Origin: Thermicanus aegyptius DSM 12793
Lineage (GTDB): Bacteria > Bacillota > Bacilli > Thermicanales > Thermicanaceae
Assembly: GCF_000510645.1 (NCBI RefSeq)
Contig: NZ_KI783301.1
Location: 1,772,320-1,836,319 of the forward strand
Reading direction: 5' to 3'
Length of the DNA: 64,000 nt
The translations under genes were made by a program, and so were the position numbers. Each line of letters starts with the position of its first letter. Position 1 is the stretch's first letter. The notes below the pieces were generated by a model. The model was not told where the DNA came from, searched no databases, and saw only the letters and a program-made list of their open reading frames with translations. Below are positions 16,459-25,630 of this stretch, one piece after another.

Positions 16459-18195
16459 TCATACTTCTTCGCACGGGATCTGGATGATAAACGTTGTCCC
16501 CTTTCCCACCTTGCTCTGAACGAAAATTCTCCCCCCGTGCGCCTCAACGATATTTTTTACGATGGCTAATCCTAACCCGGTCCCTCCGGAATTTCCTCTG
16601 GTTCTTGCTTTATCCCCTTTATAAAAGCGTTCAAAAAGGAAAGGAATATCTTCCTCCGCGATGCCGCTTCCTGTGTCCGTCACTTCAAGGATAAGCATTC
16701 CCTCTTTTTTGTTGGCCGAAACCAGGATTTCTCCACCGTAGGGAGTATAGCGAAAGGCATTATCGATAAGATTGGTCAATACTTGTTCCATCCGGTCCGC
16801 ATCAATGTAAACCAGGTCATTTTGTTGGAGATGAAAAAATTTGAGTTGTATTCCCTTATCTTTGGCCAAGGATTGAAACTTGCGGTTTACCTTTTGCAGT
16901 AATTTGTCCAGGTGTACGTCATCACGGTTTAATTCAAAATGGCCTGCTTCCATTCTGGCTAAATCTAATAGTTCCCGTACCAACCTCCCCATCCGTAATG
17001 ACTCATCGTAGATAATTTTAACCAATTCCATGCGATCTTCTTCAGTTTCCGCCACACCGTCGAGAATGGCTTCGCTGTAACCTTGCAGCATCGCGATGGG
17101 GGTTTTTAACTCATGGGATACATTGGCGATAAAGTCACGCCGCAATTTATCCATTTGCTTTTCATAAGTAACATCCCGGATAACGGCTACCGCTCCATTT
17201 AATTCATTCCTTTCATAGAGAGGGGTAGCGACTACCGCAAGATAATGGCCGTTCATCTCAAGAATCTGCGTCGTCTCTTTATTCTCTCTCATCGCTTTAT
17301 CCAGGATTTCTTCAACTTTGGTTGGCAATCGTTTCCTTCCCGTCTGCCATGCGAAAAGCATCTCTTCGGCCAGCGGATTGATGATCTTTATTTCCTTTTC
17401 GATATCAACGGAGATTACACCATCCCCCATGCTCTTTAAGATCCGGTCTAACCGATCTTTTTCATACTGCAGCTCGGTGATCGTTTCATCGAGTTGAGTG
17501 GCCATGTGGTTAAAAGAACGGGATAGTTTTCCGATTTCATCGTGAAATCCGATCGATAAGCGTTGATCCAATTCTCCTTCGGCAATCCTTTCCGCCGCTT
17601 CTTGGATCTGGCGCAGAGGGCGCGTAATCCTTCGGGTCAGGAATAGGGCAAAAAAAGTGGTGAAAAGAAGGGATACTCCTATGGCATAGAGGATAATCCG
17701 ATTAATACCTGCTGCCGTAGCACTTACAACCTTCATGGATTCATAAATGATGACTAAAACTCTCTCATCCTTTAAATCGTAGGATGAAGCGATTACGAGT
17801 AATTCGGTGTACGTTCTCTTTCCCTCGATAAGGAGAGGATAGGTTTCCCGATAAGCGGTCTTCCCTCCTTGCCATGCTTTCGTTACCCGCTCATCTTGAA
17901 TGATCTCCTTAACAGGGGAAGGGAGAACTTCCCTGTTTTCTTTCGTGACGACAAATAACTTCCGGTTTTCATTTTCGAAAAGCTGGGTAAGATAGCTTAA
18001 GGCAGAGGGCCAGTCGTTGCTGTTATTAAGAACATGGGCCACCGAGTCGGAAATCAGCATCAGATCCTTCGACTCTTGATTATTGGCGTAACGTTCAAAC
18101 ATTTGCGTGAGTAACAACCCCAAAACGATCAGGATGAGTGTAACAAATCCTAAAATCGTAAGCCACAGCTTCCCGACCACGCTTCTAAAGATCAC
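16459..18195 (-). CDS. resE: Sensor histidine kinase ResE
   Basis: 578 residues. A first membrane helix (about 10-30), an extracytoplasmic sensor domain, a second helix near 165-185, HAMP (TRRITRPLRQIQEAAERIAEG), PAS, the dimerisation domain with phospho-His in VSHELKTPIAML near residue 360, and the ATPase domain (N box NLIDNAFRYTP, G1 DTGSGIAEED, G2 GTGLGLAIVK). By position after resB-resC-resD it is ResE, which in B. subtilis senses low oxygen/NO and drives respiratory genes. Its start overlaps the resD stop (ATGA). Confidence 0.92.
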   Translation of the reverse strand: MIFRSVVGKLWLTILGFVTLILIVLGLLLTQMFERYANNQESKDLMLISDSVAHVLNNSNDWPSALSYLTQLFENENRKLFVVTKENREVLPSPVKEIIQDERVTKAWQGGKTAYRETYPLLIEGKRTYTELLVIASSYDLKDERVLVIIYESMKVVSATAAGINRIILYAIGVSLLFTTFFALFLTRRITRPLRQIQEAAERIAEGELDQRLSIGFHDEIGKLSRSFNHMATQLDETITELQYEKDRLDRILKSMGDGVISVDIEKEIKIINPLAEEMLFAWQTGRKRLPTKVEEILDKAMRENKETTQILEMNGHYLAVVATPLYERNELNGAVAVIRDVTYEKQMDKLRRDFIANVSHELKTPIAMLQGYSEAILDGVAETEEDRMELVKIIYDESLRMGRLVRELLDLARMEAGHFELNRDDVHLDKLLQKVNRKFQSLAKDKGIQLKFFHLQQNDLVYIDADRMEQVLTNLIDNAFRYTPYGGEILVSANKKEGMLILEVTDTGSGIAEEDIPFLFERFYKGDKARTRGNSGGTGLGLAIVKNIVEAHGGRIFVQSKVGKGTTFIIQIPCEEV

Positions 18196-18911
18196 TTGGT
18201 CGGCACCTCTAATTTATAGCCCACTCCCCATACGGTTCCAATCATATGGGCTGCTTCCGGCGATACCTTGTTCAGTTTTTCCCTGAGGCGTTTAATATGG
18301 GTATCTACGGTTCTAAGATCACCAAAGAAATCATACTGCCATACGTCTTTCAACAGCTGCTCCCTGGTGAACACTTTGTCGGGAGTTTGGGCCAGATAAT
18401 AGAGAAGTTCATATTCTTTAGGGGTAAGATTAACCTCCACCCCATCTGCCATCACCCGGTGGGCGTCATGGTTAATGGTTAGGTGGGGAAAGACGATCGT
18501 CTCCTTGGAATTGGCCGTATTCAGATAAGCGGTGGCAGAGGTACGCCGCAATAAGGCACGAACGCGGAAGACGACCTCCCTCGGGCTGAAAGGCTTCGTT
18601 ACGTAATCATCGGCTCCAGCCTCAAATCCTTGAATCCGATTGGCTTCCTCACCTTTTGCAGTGAGCATGAGCACCGGGGTTGATTTTTTCTCCCTCAATT
18701 TCTCACATACCTCGATCCCATCCATTCCGGGGAGCATGAGATCGAGGAGGATAATATCATAGTCTTTTTCTAAAGCCATTTGCAATGCTTTCTCCCCGTT
18801 ATCCGCCTCTTCAATCTCATACTGTTCCCGTTCCAAGTACATTCTCAACAGTCTACGGATTCTTTCTTCATCATCAACAACGAGAACTGTAGGCGTTTTT
18901 TTCAATTCCAA
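18192..18911 (-). CDS. resD: Response regulator ResD, OmpR family
   Basis: 239 residues. The receiver domain has DDEERIR acidic residues, phospho-Asp in ILLDLMLPGMDG and the Lys of VTKPFSPREV. The C-terminal winged helix contains LTPKEYELLYYLAQ and the recognition stretch RTVDTHIKRLREKL. It activates anaerobic and aerobic respiration genes including res and cytochrome genes. It is followed with a 4-bp overlap by resE and preceded by resC by 37 bp. Confidence 0.94.
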   Translation of the reverse strand: MELKKTPTVLVVDDEERIRRLLRMYLEREQYEIEEADNGEKALQMALEKDYDIILLDLMLPGMDGIEVCEKLREKKSTPVLMLTAKGEEANRIQGFEAGADDYVTKPFSPREVVFRVRALLRRTSATAYLNTANSKETIVFPHLTINHDAHRVMADGVEVNLTPKEYELLYYLAQTPDKVFTREQLLKDVWQYDFFGDLRTVDTHIKRLREKLNKVSPEAAHMIGTVWGVGYKLEVPTK

Positions 18912-18948
18912 GCGAATACCCCCCTAACATTTATTTCAAGGCCCACCC

Positions 18949-20166
18949 TTATGCATAAGAATGGAGCCCGAAGATGACTAAATTAACGACGACTAAGGTG
19001 ATCATTACTACCACGAAACCGAGAACCGCCATCCAAGAGGACCTTTTCCCATGCCAACCGCTGTTTAAACGAAGGTGGAGATAGATTGCATAAAAAAACC
19101 AGGTAATGAGAGCCCATACCTCTTTCGGATCCCATCCCCAAGGTCGCCCCCACGCCTCCGCCGCCCAGATCATGGCGAAGATGAGTGCCCCTAAGGTAAA
19201 AAGTGGAAATCCTATGGCGATCGAACGATAACTGACTTCATCAATGGTCTCCTCGTCGACGTCCACCAGCCGAAGCCAGCCTTGGATCACGGCCCCCAAT
19301 CGCCTTCGAGCAATCAGCCGTAGGAGGAGATAGAAGAGGCTCCCTAAGAGGATCGACCACAAGACGGTGTTAAATTTCATCCCCGCATTTGTCCCCTTCA
19401 TCCAGCCAGGAGTTTCGATAAAAGGACCGAAGCCGTTATTTGTAATCTTCTCTCCTTGATAGGGGGAAGCAATGCTGGGGATGTCGTAGGTAATCACCAT
19501 CTGCCCACCCATCGGATTCGGCACGGAAAACTGCTCGCTAAATCCAATCGCCTTACAGACAAAGTTGATGGAGAGAAAACCGACTAAGGATAATATGGCC
19601 CACAATGTAAATTCTAACAAACGGTTTTCCCAATTGGAATGGGTTTGATCAACTTTATAAAGAAGATAGAGAAACCCTGCGGCAAAAGCAATCGCAAAGG
19701 CCCCCTCCCCAAGGGCGGCGGTTGTTACGTGAATTTGCAGCCAGTAGCTTTTCAAAGCCGGGATGAGAGGGGTGACCTTTGTTGGGAAGACGGATGCATA
19801 GGCAATCATGATGATTACGATTGGAATTGAAATCATTCCTAGGAGGGGAATTTTATAGATTCGGTAAATGATGAGAAAGGCGAGCGAAATGGAAAAAGAG
19901 AGGAAGGACATAAATTCAAACATATTGCTTGTGGGAGCATGTCCCCCTACAATCCATCGAAGAATCACAAAGATGAGTTGAAAGATAAACCCTAGGATGA
20001 CCAATAGATATCCGCGTTGACCCCATTTTTCCGTGTGGGCGTCAGGATTTTCTACCCCCCTCCACTTTCTTCCGGTAATCGAAATAAAATAGCTGATGGT
20101 CGCGAAAATATATAGGAAAAACCCCAGTAACAAAGCCAATTGGCTCATTGTGATGAGCAGTTTCAT
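18949..20166 (-). CDS. resC: Cytochrome c biogenesis protein ResC (CcsA family)
   Basis: 405 residues, about eight membrane helices. The heme-handling WWD motif is visible (WGRPWGWDPKEVWALITW, near residue 340), with His residues in the flanking helices. With ResB it forms the system II heme transporter/ligase that attaches heme to c-type apocytochromes on the outer face of the membrane. Its start overlaps the resB stop by 4 bp, so the pair is translationally coupled. Confidence 0.94.
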   Translation of the reverse strand: MKLLITMSQLALLLGFFLYIFATISYFISITGRKWRGVENPDAHTEKWGQRGYLLVILGFIFQLIFVILRWIVGGHAPTSNMFEFMSFLSFSISLAFLIIYRIYKIPLLGMISIPIVIIMIAYASVFPTKVTPLIPALKSYWLQIHVTTAALGEGAFAIAFAAGFLYLLYKVDQTHSNWENRLLEFTLWAILSLVGFLSINFVCKAIGFSEQFSVPNPMGGQMVITYDIPSIASPYQGEKITNNGFGPFIETPGWMKGTNAGMKFNTVLWSILLGSLFYLLLRLIARRRLGAVIQGWLRLVDVDEETIDEVSYRSIAIGFPLFTLGALIFAMIWAAEAWGRPWGWDPKEVWALITWFFYAIYLHLRLNSGWHGKRSSWMAVLGFVVVMITLVVVNLVIFGLHSYA

Positions 20167-21743
20167 CTCAATTTTTTTCCTCCCCGGTCTAATTCTTTTA
20201 TGTTAAGAGGGAGATTTGCTACTTTGGCAATCCCCTCCAGCTCTTTTTTTAACCCAAACCAGTTCTTATTCGTGTGGGCAGCGAGGTATAAAGTTCCTTC
20301 TTTATAGTTTACCCAAATCCGCCGATGCTGCCAATAAAAACCCATAACCAGTCCCATCATCACGATCCCCATGGAAACATACAGGGCGGGCAGGCCTCGA
20401 TCCACCCGTACCATAAGACCGGTGCGGTCTTTCAAGGTAAAGTTTGCGAGATCAAAGCGGTAACGATTATTCGGGGTTAAATCATCCCCGTTAACGCCTG
20501 CGATAACCCAGCTCTTCTCACCCTGGGGTACATCCGGGGAGATCGTTTCGACGACATAGGCGGGACGATTCGGAACATTACTTTTAGAGTAGGGAAGTTT
20601 CTCTTCGTTCAAGGCAAAATCAGGATAATATTCTAAAACCTTAACTTTGATTCCCCCTGCCAGGTCAAACTCAGACTTCGGATCATAAAGGCTTAACTCG
20701 ATCTCCCCCACATTCTTGTTTTCTCGTTTATCGATCAAATTTAACCTGAGCGCATAAATTTGATCCGGTTGGCTCCCGGACTGATAAAGGTAAAGGCCAT
20801 TGTATTCGAAGGGGTGGTTCACCTGAATCTCTCCCCTTTTCACCTCCTGCATGCTTCCATTGATCTCTTCATAAAGAATCGCGTCCGTTTGGTAATTTTT
20901 AACTATTTTGCCGTTTGTCTTAATCTTTTCCGGAAACTCATTTTCTTCATAATATTGAACCTGAAAATCTACGTTTTTCACATAGTAATTTGTCCCTGGA
21001 ATCTTTTTGGTCTCTCCATCCCAGACCCAAACATACTCGTCCAAATAAAATCCGGGAATAAAACGAAGCATTACAGAGAGTAGGATCAGGATGAGCCCGA
21101 TATGGTTGATGTAGGGGCCCCATCGGCTTATTTTTCCCTTCTCCGCCAGGAGAAGATCTCCTTCCCTTTTTAACGCATAATGTTTCCGCTTTAATACCTC
21201 AGCGAGAAGTTCGACCGGATTTTCCTCTATCTTTCCCTCCCAAAAAATCCTTTGACGGCGGAAAAAGTCCATGTGTCTCGGCAATCTTTGGCGATTTAAT
21301 GCCTTATATAAGGGAATGAACCGATCCAGGCTGCAAATGATGAGGGAAATCCCGATCATTAAGAGAAGGAGGATATACCACCAGGAATAAAAGAGACGAT
21401 GAAACCCAAGCGTATAATAAATTTGCCCAAACCACCCGTAAGTTTGGGGATAAAACTGCTCAGCCGGCAGACTCGATTGTTTAAATTGTTCCTGAGGGAG
21501 GATCGTCCCGATGATGGAAGCGACGAGGGCGATGGCAATCATCCAGATGGCCACTTTGACAGATGAAAAGAATTTCCATAGATGGTCTATCACTCCATGA
21601 GGGGCAAGGTTTGATCTTCTGGCCGCTCCCTCATAACGCATGTTCAACGGTTGGTCCGATTCCTCCAATGGTTTGCCGCATGCTTCACAAATCGAAGTTC
21701 CAGGCGGATTCACATGACCACAGCTGCATTTTATTTGCTCCAT
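20163..21743 (-). CDS. resB: Cytochrome c biogenesis protein ResB with N-terminal zinc ribbon
   Basis: 526 residues. After a short zinc-ribbon (CSCGHVNPPGTSICEACGKP, about residues 6-25) comes the ResB fold: membrane helices near 65, 120 and 205, then a large outer domain and a last helix near 450. It partners ResC in heme attachment. I choose the ATG of MEQIKCSC because AGAGG lies 6 bases before it; an ATG 18 bases earlier lacks spacing. It is first in resB-resC-resD-resE; resA (the thioredoxin-like partner) is absent from the window. Confidence 0.92.
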   Translation of the reverse strand: MEQIKCSCGHVNPPGTSICEACGKPLEESDQPLNMRYEGAARRSNLAPHGVIDHLWKFFSSVKVAIWMIAIALVASIIGTILPQEQFKQSSLPAEQFYPQTYGWFGQIYYTLGFHRLFYSWWYILLLLMIGISLIICSLDRFIPLYKALNRQRLPRHMDFFRRQRIFWEGKIEENPVELLAEVLKRKHYALKREGDLLLAEKGKISRWGPYINHIGLILILLSVMLRFIPGFYLDEYVWVWDGETKKIPGTNYYVKNVDFQVQYYEENEFPEKIKTNGKIVKNYQTDAILYEEINGSMQEVKRGEIQVNHPFEYNGLYLYQSGSQPDQIYALRLNLIDKRENKNVGEIELSLYDPKSEFDLAGGIKVKVLEYYPDFALNEEKLPYSKSNVPNRPAYVVETISPDVPQGEKSWVIAGVNGDDLTPNNRYRFDLANFTLKDRTGLMVRVDRGLPALYVSMGIVMMGLVMGFYWQHRRIWVNYKEGTLYLAAHTNKNWFGLKKELEGIAKVANLPLNIKELDRGGKKLR

Positions 21744-21809
21744 CTGTTTCCTCTCTTTCATCCCTGCAGAGGGTGATGTTTCTCTCCAGTTTTATTTTAA
21801 CATTCCATG

Positions 21810-21846
21810 TGTCAAGGTTAAGGATAATTTGTGACTATTTTGTGAC
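21810..21846 (-). promoter_or_regulatory. Direct repeat and -35 of the resB promoter (candidate response-regulator site)
   Basis: On the minus strand GTCACAA-AATA-GTCACAA (21846-21829) is a perfect 7-bp repeat with 11-bp period. It stands 13 bp before TTGACA (21815-21810). The -10 is weak (TAAAAC at 15 bp). The repeat on the plus strand (TTTGTGAC) resembles the TTTGTGAAT-type sites reported for ResD in B. subtilis, suggesting autoregulation. Confidence 0.45.
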
Positions 21847-21852
21847 GGGTTT

Positions 21853-22575
21853 CTATCGATCCCTGGTGATCCTCCGTAGTTTGGCGACCTCTTCATCGGT
21901 CAAATGCCTGTATTCCCCTTTTTTTAATCCTTCCAACGTTAGAAAGGAAATTCGGACTCTCCTCAAGTAGAGAACCGGATGTCCTACCGCGGCACACATG
22001 CGCCGCACCATCCGATTTCTCCCCTCATGGATCGTTAGCGTCAACCAGGTTCCCCGCTTGTCCTTCTTCAAAACGCTTAGTTTAGCGGGTGAGGTCACAC
22101 CATCCTCCAAAATAACTCCATTTTCCAATTGATCCAAAGCATAGGGGGATGGAATGCCTTCAACATGAACGAGATACTCTTTCTCTACTTCAAATCGAGG
22201 ATGAATGAGCCGATAAGCCAATTCACCATCATTGGTAAGGAGCAGGGCTCCTTCCGTTTCATAGTCCAGACGCCCTACCGGATAAACCCTTTCTTTCAAT
22301 CCCGCAATCAATTCCATAACGGTTCTTCGCCCTTCCGGATCTTTCACGGTGGTCATAACCCCTGCCGGTTTGTAAAGGAGTATATATACCCTCTTTTCTT
22401 TTTGTGGAATCGGTTTACCATCTACTTCAATATGATCATGAAGAGGGTCGACTCTCGTTCCCAGTTCAGTAATCACCTTGCCATTTACCTTTACTCTTCC
22501 CTTCCGGATCATCTCTTCGCATACCCTTCGGGAAGCGACTCCCCGCTCCGCCATCACCTTTTGTAATCGCTCCAT
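21853..22575 (-). CDS. rluB: 23S rRNA pseudouridine synthase RluB
   Basis: 240 residues. An N-terminal S4 RNA-binding domain (MERLQKVMAERGVASRRVCEEMIRKGRV) leads into the RsuA/RluB catalytic domain with the key Asp in VGRLDYETEGALLLTNDG. It converts a specific 23S rRNA uridine (2605 in E. coli numbering) to pseudouridine. It lies between the spm and res genes as in B. subtilis, and starts about 70 bp after the terminator of the spm operon. Confidence 0.92.
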   Translation of the reverse strand: MERLQKVMAERGVASRRVCEEMIRKGRVKVNGKVITELGTRVDPLHDHIEVDGKPIPQKEKRVYILLYKPAGVMTTVKDPEGRRTVMELIAGLKERVYPVGRLDYETEGALLLTNDGELAYRLIHPRFEVEKEYLVHVEGIPSPYALDQLENGVILEDGVTSPAKLSVLKKDKRGTWLTLTIHEGRNRMVRRMCAAVGHPVLYLRRVRISFLTLEGLKKGEYRHLTDEEVAKLRRITRDR

Positions 22576-22643
22576 TGGATCTCACCCATCCCTTATCTTA
22601 CCCCGCCTTATAGCGATTCACAATAAGGGAAGGTTTTAACGAT

Positions 22644-22695
22644 AAAAAGAAAAGCCGAATCGTTGATGATCCGGCCGTACGGCTTTTCTTTTTTT
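22644..22695 (-). terminator. Terminator of the dacB-spmA-spmB operon
   Basis: AAAAAGAAAAGCCG (22644-22657) pairs with CGGCTTTTCTTTTT (22680-22693) around a 22-nt loop that itself contains GCCG; T run follows on the minus strand. Confidence 0.7.
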
Positions 22696-23227
22696 AACCA
22701 AAGAGGGCATGGGCAATCGTTACGGAAGTAATAATCCCGACAACGTCGGACATAAGACCTACGGCCAAAGCATGCCGATATTGTCGAATTCCCACGGAAC
22801 CGAAATAAACCGTTAGGACATAGAGGGTTGTGTCCGTGCTTCCTTGCATGATGGAAGCCAATTTCCCAAGGAAAGAGTCCGGTCCGTACTGGGTAAAGAT
22901 ATGGGTCATCACCGCCGTTGATCCTGCACCGGAAATAGGTCGTAAAAGAGCCAAAGGAACAACCTCAGCCGGGATGTGAAAGAACACCAAAAGAGGACTG
23001 ATGATTCCGATCAGTGTTCCTAAAGCGCCGGAATCCCGGAAGATCTCTACAGCCACGAGCATTCCCACCAGATGGGGAATGATCGAGATCGCCGTATCAA
23101 AACCATCCTTTGCACCATCAATAAAAGTTTCATAAATCGGTACCTTCTTCCACAATCCCGTCGTTAAGATACCGGCGATTGCAACCGGGATGGACCAGGT
23201 GGAGATGATCGCAAGAACCTCAAACAC
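22694..23227 (-). CDS. spmB: Spore maturation protein B
   Basis: 177-residue nucleoside-recognition (Gate) domain membrane protein, about five helices. Marks shared with B. subtilis SpmB: VPIYETFIDGAKDGFDTAI, HLVGMLVAVEIF, LALLRPISGAGSTAV, GSTDTTLYVLTVYFG. It acts in the developing spore in core dehydration with SpmA. I choose the GTG of (M)FEVLAII, which has GGGAGGT 7 bases upstream, rather than an ATG overlapping the spmA end. Confidence 0.9.
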   Translation of the reverse strand: MFEVLAIISTWSIPVAIAGILTTGLWKKVPIYETFIDGAKDGFDTAISIIPHLVGMLVAVEIFRDSGALGTLIGIISPLLVFFHIPAEVVPLALLRPISGAGSTAVMTHIFTQYGPDSFLGKLASIMQGSTDTTLYVLTVYFGSVGIRQYRHALAVGLMSDVVGIITSVTIAHALFG

Positions 23228-23231
23228 CCGT

Positions 23232-23825
23232 CTACCTCCCTTCACCGGAACGACTAAAACGGTGAAATATACGATCTAAAAAAATCGCAACGGAAGTAGA
23301 CGTGATCGTTGCCAGAAGTGTGGCACCCACAATTTCTACCGGATTGTTGCTCCCTGCTGCGATACGGTATCCGATGATGGTGGTTGGAATGAACGTTAAG
23401 CCTGATGTGTTTAAGACCAGGAAGGTGATCATGGAGCGGGAGGCTACTTTTTTATTTGCATTGATTTCCTGCAGCTCCTTCATTGCTTTTAAGCCCATCG
23501 GGGTGGCGGCATTCCCCAATCCTAAAAGATTGGCGCTCATATTGGAAAGAATATAGCCCAAAGCGGGATGGTTTGGAGGGACCTCGGGAAAAAGGAAGCG
23601 TACCACCGGTTTCATCAATTTCGCAAAAGCTGCAAGAAGTCCCGCATCCTCTGCGATCTTCATCAATCCCATCCACAACACCAAAAAGCTGATCATGGTG
23701 AAGCTGATGGTCACTCCTGTTTTCGCTCCATTAAAAATCGATTGGTTGATCTTATCTAAACTCCCATTAACCGCAGACATGAAGAGGCCCAAGAGGATCA
23801 TGCCACCCCAGATATAGTTAACCAT
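23232..23825 (-). CDS. spmA: Spore maturation protein A
   Basis: 197 residues, Gate-domain membrane protein. Family marks: MVNYIWGG start, FNGAKTGVTISFTMIS, LSNMSANLLGLGNAATPMGLKAM, FLVLNTSGLTFIPTT. Works with SpmB in spore core dehydration. Two adjacent ATGs (23828, 23825) follow GGGAGGTG; B. subtilis SpmA begins MVN, so I use the second. It overlaps the dacB stop by a base, so translation is coupled. Confidence 0.92.
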   Translation of the reverse strand: MVNYIWGGMILLGLFMSAVNGSLDKINQSIFNGAKTGVTISFTMISFLVLWMGLMKIAEDAGLLAAFAKLMKPVVRFLFPEVPPNHPALGYILSNMSANLLGLGNAATPMGLKAMKELQEINANKKVASRSMITFLVLNTSGLTFIPTTIIGYRIAAGSNNPVEIVGATLLATITSTSVAIFLDRIFHRFSRSGEGR

Positions 23826-24967
23826 CATGACACCTCCCGGATCAAAGATTGAAGAACAATGCCCCATTTATCTAAGAAGGAAGGTTGTTTCTCTTTCTTT
23901 GTTTTTAGATCATCGTTTTTTTGGGCGATTCGGAGGGGAACCTGATCGATCAATTCCTTTCCAAGAAAGAGATGGAGGTAACCGGAAGGAGCGAACCCCT
24001 TCTTTAAGTTTTCTTCATTCCATACCACTTTGGATGTGACTTTTCCCAGTTCCCCCTCTTGAAGGGGATAGACGGAAGATCTCATTGTCTCAAGGGTGAA
24101 ATTCTTTCCTCTAAATACTTCATCCAAGGTATAATGTTCAGGGATAACTTCTACGTTTTGATATTCTTGAAAGCCATAATCAAGAAGGCGCATGGAATCG
24201 TTCCAGTCATTCCCGTCATGAAGGACGATCGTCGCCAACTGTCGCCCCTCGCGGGTGGCGGAAGAGGCTAAGCATCGATTTGCGATTTTTGTATACCCCG
24301 TTTTTATCCCATCGGCTCCAGGGTATAGGCGCAACATCTTATTTTTATTGATCCATTTCCGGTCCCATTCTTCTCCCGGCATAGGAACGTTCTTTATCTT
24401 TGTCGCTACGATTTTTTTAAAAATAGGATTTTTTAATGCGTAGGCCGTTAAAAGGGCCAAATCGTGGGCAGTGGAATAATGATCCGGATGGTCCAATCCA
24501 TGAGGGTTCATAAAGTGGGTATTTGTCAATCCGAGAAATTCCGCTTTTTCATTCATAAGATAGACGAAACCATCTACGGATCCCCCGATATGCTCCGCGA
24601 TGGCAACGGCCGCGTCGTTTCCGGAGCGCAACATCAACCCATATAGTAGATCCTCCAATCTCATTTCTTCATTTTGCCGTAAATAGATTGAAGAGCCTTC
24701 CACCCCAACCGCGTTCTTCCCCACCTTCACTTTATCTTCCAAGTTTCCTTCCTCGATGGCAACAATGGCGGTCATGATTTTCGTTAAACTGGCGATGGGG
24801 AGCCGCTCGTTGCCGTTTTTCTCGTACAGAACGCGTCCCGATTGAACATCAATAAGAGCTGCGGCTTTTGCTTGAATCGATGGACCTTTCGCAAAGAGAG
24901 GTTGAGGCAAGATGAAGAGAATGAGAAAACAAGAAAGGAAGAATAGTAAGCTCCGCCGCTTCACCAT
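23825..24967 (-). CDS. dacB: D-alanyl-D-alanine carboxypeptidase DacB (PBP5*), sporulation
   Basis: 380 residues. Signal peptide (to about residue 26, LFAKG), then a low-molecular-weight penicillin-binding domain with SxxK (SLTK near residue 60), SGN and KTGY motifs, and a C-terminal PBP5-type domain. It trims pentapeptides to control cortex cross-linking. The dacB-spmA-spmB order matches the mother-cell operon of B. subtilis and argues for this paralogue rather than DacF, which is at 32298. Confidence 0.92.
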   Translation of the reverse strand: MVKRRSLLFFLSCFLILFILPQPLFAKGPSIQAKAAALIDVQSGRVLYEKNGNERLPIASLTKIMTAIVAIEEGNLEDKVKVGKNAVGVEGSSIYLRQNEEMRLEDLLYGLMLRSGNDAAVAIAEHIGGSVDGFVYLMNEKAEFLGLTNTHFMNPHGLDHPDHYSTAHDLALLTAYALKNPIFKKIVATKIKNVPMPGEEWDRKWINKNKMLRLYPGADGIKTGYTKIANRCLASSATREGRQLATIVLHDGNDWNDSMRLLDYGFQEYQNVEVIPEHYTLDEVFRGKNFTLETMRSSVYPLQEGELGKVTSKVVWNEENLKKGFAPSGYLHLFLGKELIDQVPLRIAQKNDDLKTKKEKQPSFLDKWGIVLQSLIREVS

Positions 24968-25012
24968 AAAATCCTCCCTGTCCCAGAGGTTTGGTACAAG
25001 TATATGCGAAAC

Positions 25013-25045
25013 ACAAAAAAAAAGACCGTCAATCTAACGGTCCTT
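25013..25045 (-). terminator. Terminator of the scpA-scpB operon
   Basis: GGACCGT/ACGGTCT stem, 7-nt loop, followed by nine Ts on the minus strand. The scpB stop codon (TAG) lies in the loop. Confidence 0.85.
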
Positions 25046-25630
25046 TTCTTCTTCCGTTTTATTCTTTTCTTTCTCCTGTAAGGGGGAGAACAGCGGAGAA
25101 TTTCCCTTATGATTTAGATCTTCCGGCAAAGAGGGCAATTCGTCCAAGGAATTTAATCCGAAATGTTCTAGAAAGAACGGGGTGGTCCCATACAGAATGG
25201 CTCTCCCCACTCCTTCTGCTCTCCCCATTTCTTTAATTAATCCTCTGGCCATAAGGGTCTGTATCGCCCGATCGCTCTTCACTCCCCGGATCTCCTCGAT
25301 CTCGAGGCGGGTTATCGGTTGGCGGTAAGCAATAATGCTTAATACTTCGATCGCGGATTGGGATAGAGTGGTATTTTGGGGTTGATTGGCCAGTTTTCCG
25401 ATATAGGGAGCATGTTTTGGTAAGGTGGTTAACTGAAAATGCTTGGCCACTTCTACAATTTGAATTCCTCTCCCCATTCGTTTCCATTCTGCCATCATCT
25501 CATAGAGAAGATCGAGGAGCATCTCCTCTTCCATTTCTACGATTTCAGCTAACTGTTTAAGGCTAAGCCCTTCATCTCCGGAAACGAAGAGAAGGGCTTC
25601 TATCAGGGATTTCTTTTCTTCATAATCCAT
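25034..25630 (-). CDS. scpB: Segregation and condensation protein B
   Basis: 198 residues, two winged-helix domains: SLIEALLFVSGDEGLSLKQLAEI at the N-terminus, ALAEIVAYRQPITR-type stretch (EVLSIIAYRQPITRLEIEEIRGVKSD) in the second. It binds ScpA and with SMC forms the bacterial condensin. Its start shares a base with the scpA stop region. The C-terminal tail is Lys/Glu-rich. Confidence 0.95.
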   Translation of the reverse strand: MDYEEKKSLIEALLFVSGDEGLSLKQLAEIVEMEEEMLLDLLYEMMAEWKRMGRGIQIVEVAKHFQLTTLPKHAPYIGKLANQPQNTTLSQSAIEVLSIIAYRQPITRLEIEEIRGVKSDRAIQTLMARGLIKEMGRAEGVGRAILYGTTPFFLEHFGLNSLDELPSLPEDLNHKGNSPLFSPLQEKEKNKTEEEKDR

